From Pseudomonadota bacterium (GTDB taxonomy: Bacteria; Pseudomonadota; Gammaproteobacteria; Acidiferrobacterales; UBA6901): 5,268 bases of DNA. The position numbers and the translations under genes are program-made. Of this stretch, positions 4,748 through 5,268 are shown in pieces. The stretch's first letter is position 1. Every line of letters starts with the position of its first letter. The DNA lies in assembly GCA_021785795.1 (NCBI GenBank), contig JAJYEK010000225.1, positions 1 to 5,268 on the forward strand. The letters run 5' to 3'. Below the pieces are notes generated by a model. It saw only the letters and a program-made list of their open reading frames with translations. It ran no database searches and had not been told where the DNA came from.

Positions 4748-5268
4748 ATGAAAAGCATTTCGAGATTCCTTGCAGCAGGTGCCGCGCTGGTCGTTCTGGC
4801 TGTCCCGCTTGCGCAAGCCAGCGGTATGGCGGACATGTCGGGAATGTCTGGGCACGGATCCAAGAGTGACCACTACGGGGTGCCCGGGCTGGTACAGGCG
4901 GTAACCAGAACGGTGAAGATCGCGACGCTCGATACCATGCGCTTCTCGCCTTCCCGGGTCGACGTGCGCCCAGGACAGACGGTGCGCTTCGTCATCCATA
5001 ACGGCGGGCGGATTACGCACGAATTCGTCATCGGTGACCGTGCCGAACAGCGTGCCCATGAGGCCGAGATGGAAGCGCACCCCGGTATGAAGATGGACCA
5101 TGACCCCAACGGATTGACGCTACCGCCAGGCAGCACTCGCACCCTCATTTGGCGTTTCCCGCGGCATGCCATGACTTTGGAATACGCCTGCCATGAGCCC
5201 GGGCACTTTGCCGCCGGTATGGTGGGATATATCCATGTGCGCGGCCCGGCAGTAAGGACCGCACGGTG
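4748..5268 (+). CDS. Periplasmic CopI-like cupredoxin (type I copper protein), 3' end at window edge
   Basis: ATG 4748 opens 173 codons up to the right edge. Residues 1-24 (MKSISRFLAAG... ending AQA) form a signal peptide, so the protein should be periplasmic. A Met/His-rich stretch follows (about 27-36, MADMSGMSGH). The cupredoxin fold covers about 55-165, with VRPGQTVRFVIHN at 73-85, H91 in THEFVIG, and C148, H153 and M158 in ACHEPGHFAAGM: the His-Cys-His-Met set of a mononuclear type I copper site. Between H91 and C148 lies a second Met/His-rich segment (about 102-119, with EMEAHPGMKMDHD), as in CopI-type copper-tolerance cupredoxins. The barrel is complete by about residue 165. The final two bases are TG, so a TGA just outside the window would end the protein at 173 residues, but this cannot be seen. 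Its role is likely periplasmic copper binding or tolerance; electron transfer is also possible. Confidence 0.92.
   Translation, partial: MKSISRFLAAGAALVVLAVPLAQASGMADMSGMSGHGSKSDHYGVPGLVQAVTRTVKIATLDTMRFSPSRVDVRPGQTVRFVIHNGGRITHEFVIGDRAEQRAHEAEMEAHPGMKMDHDPNGLTLPPGSTRTLIWRFPRHAMTLEYACHEPGHFAAGMVGYIHVRGPAVRTAR

Noticed and set aside
4519..4869. A 116-codon plus-strand frame running into the cupredoxin
   Set aside because: It overlaps the cupredoxin's signal peptide region in another frame and lacks family features; the cupredoxin frame has the ribosome site and copper ligands.

Overview
The window looks like a piece of a GC-rich proteobacterial chromosome. The support is family-level: soluble PAS histidine kinases, REC-GGDEF proteins, and a small CxxC membrane/periplasmic protein beside a CopI-like cupredoxin are typical of beta/gammaproteobacteria. 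No rRNA, tRNA, insertion sequence or CRISPR array was seen, and no species can be named.

Left part (1-3113, all minus strand): a compact signalling operon read right to left. It encodes a soluble two-PAS sensor histidine kinase, a single-domain Rcp1/CheY-like response regulator 6 nt later, and a REC-GGDEF protein that overlaps the regulator by 4 nt (ATGA) and runs off the left edge, probably into an EAL domain. The inferred job is phosphoryl transfer from the kinase to a stand-alone receiver and/or to a receiver that controls c-di-GMP turnover. Two of the three real genes at the window edges (the REC-GGDEF protein and the cupredoxin) are open at one end.

Kinase leader (about 3110-3330, minus strand): a perfect TATAAT box, a long untranslated leader with a strong hairpin, and a near-perfect Shine-Dalgarno sequence lying in the loop of a small hairpin. 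That ribosome site does not serve the kinase directly. It precedes a 12-codon ORF whose TGA overlaps the kinase GTG start (GTGA). This is the most unusual arrangement in the window.

Middle (about 3330-4150): about 0.8 kb with no convincing gene but many inverted repeats, the largest being an interrupted 15-bp repeat at 3916-3966.

Right part (about 4154-5268, plus strand): a probable copper-related pair. The first is a small DUF2946-like protein with a signal peptide, a His cluster and a CPVC motif. After about 295 nt with several palindromes comes a periplasmic CopI-like cupredoxin with His-Cys-His-Met type I copper ligands and Met/His-rich segments. The signalling operon and the copper pair are divergently oriented; nothing in the sequence shows that they work together.
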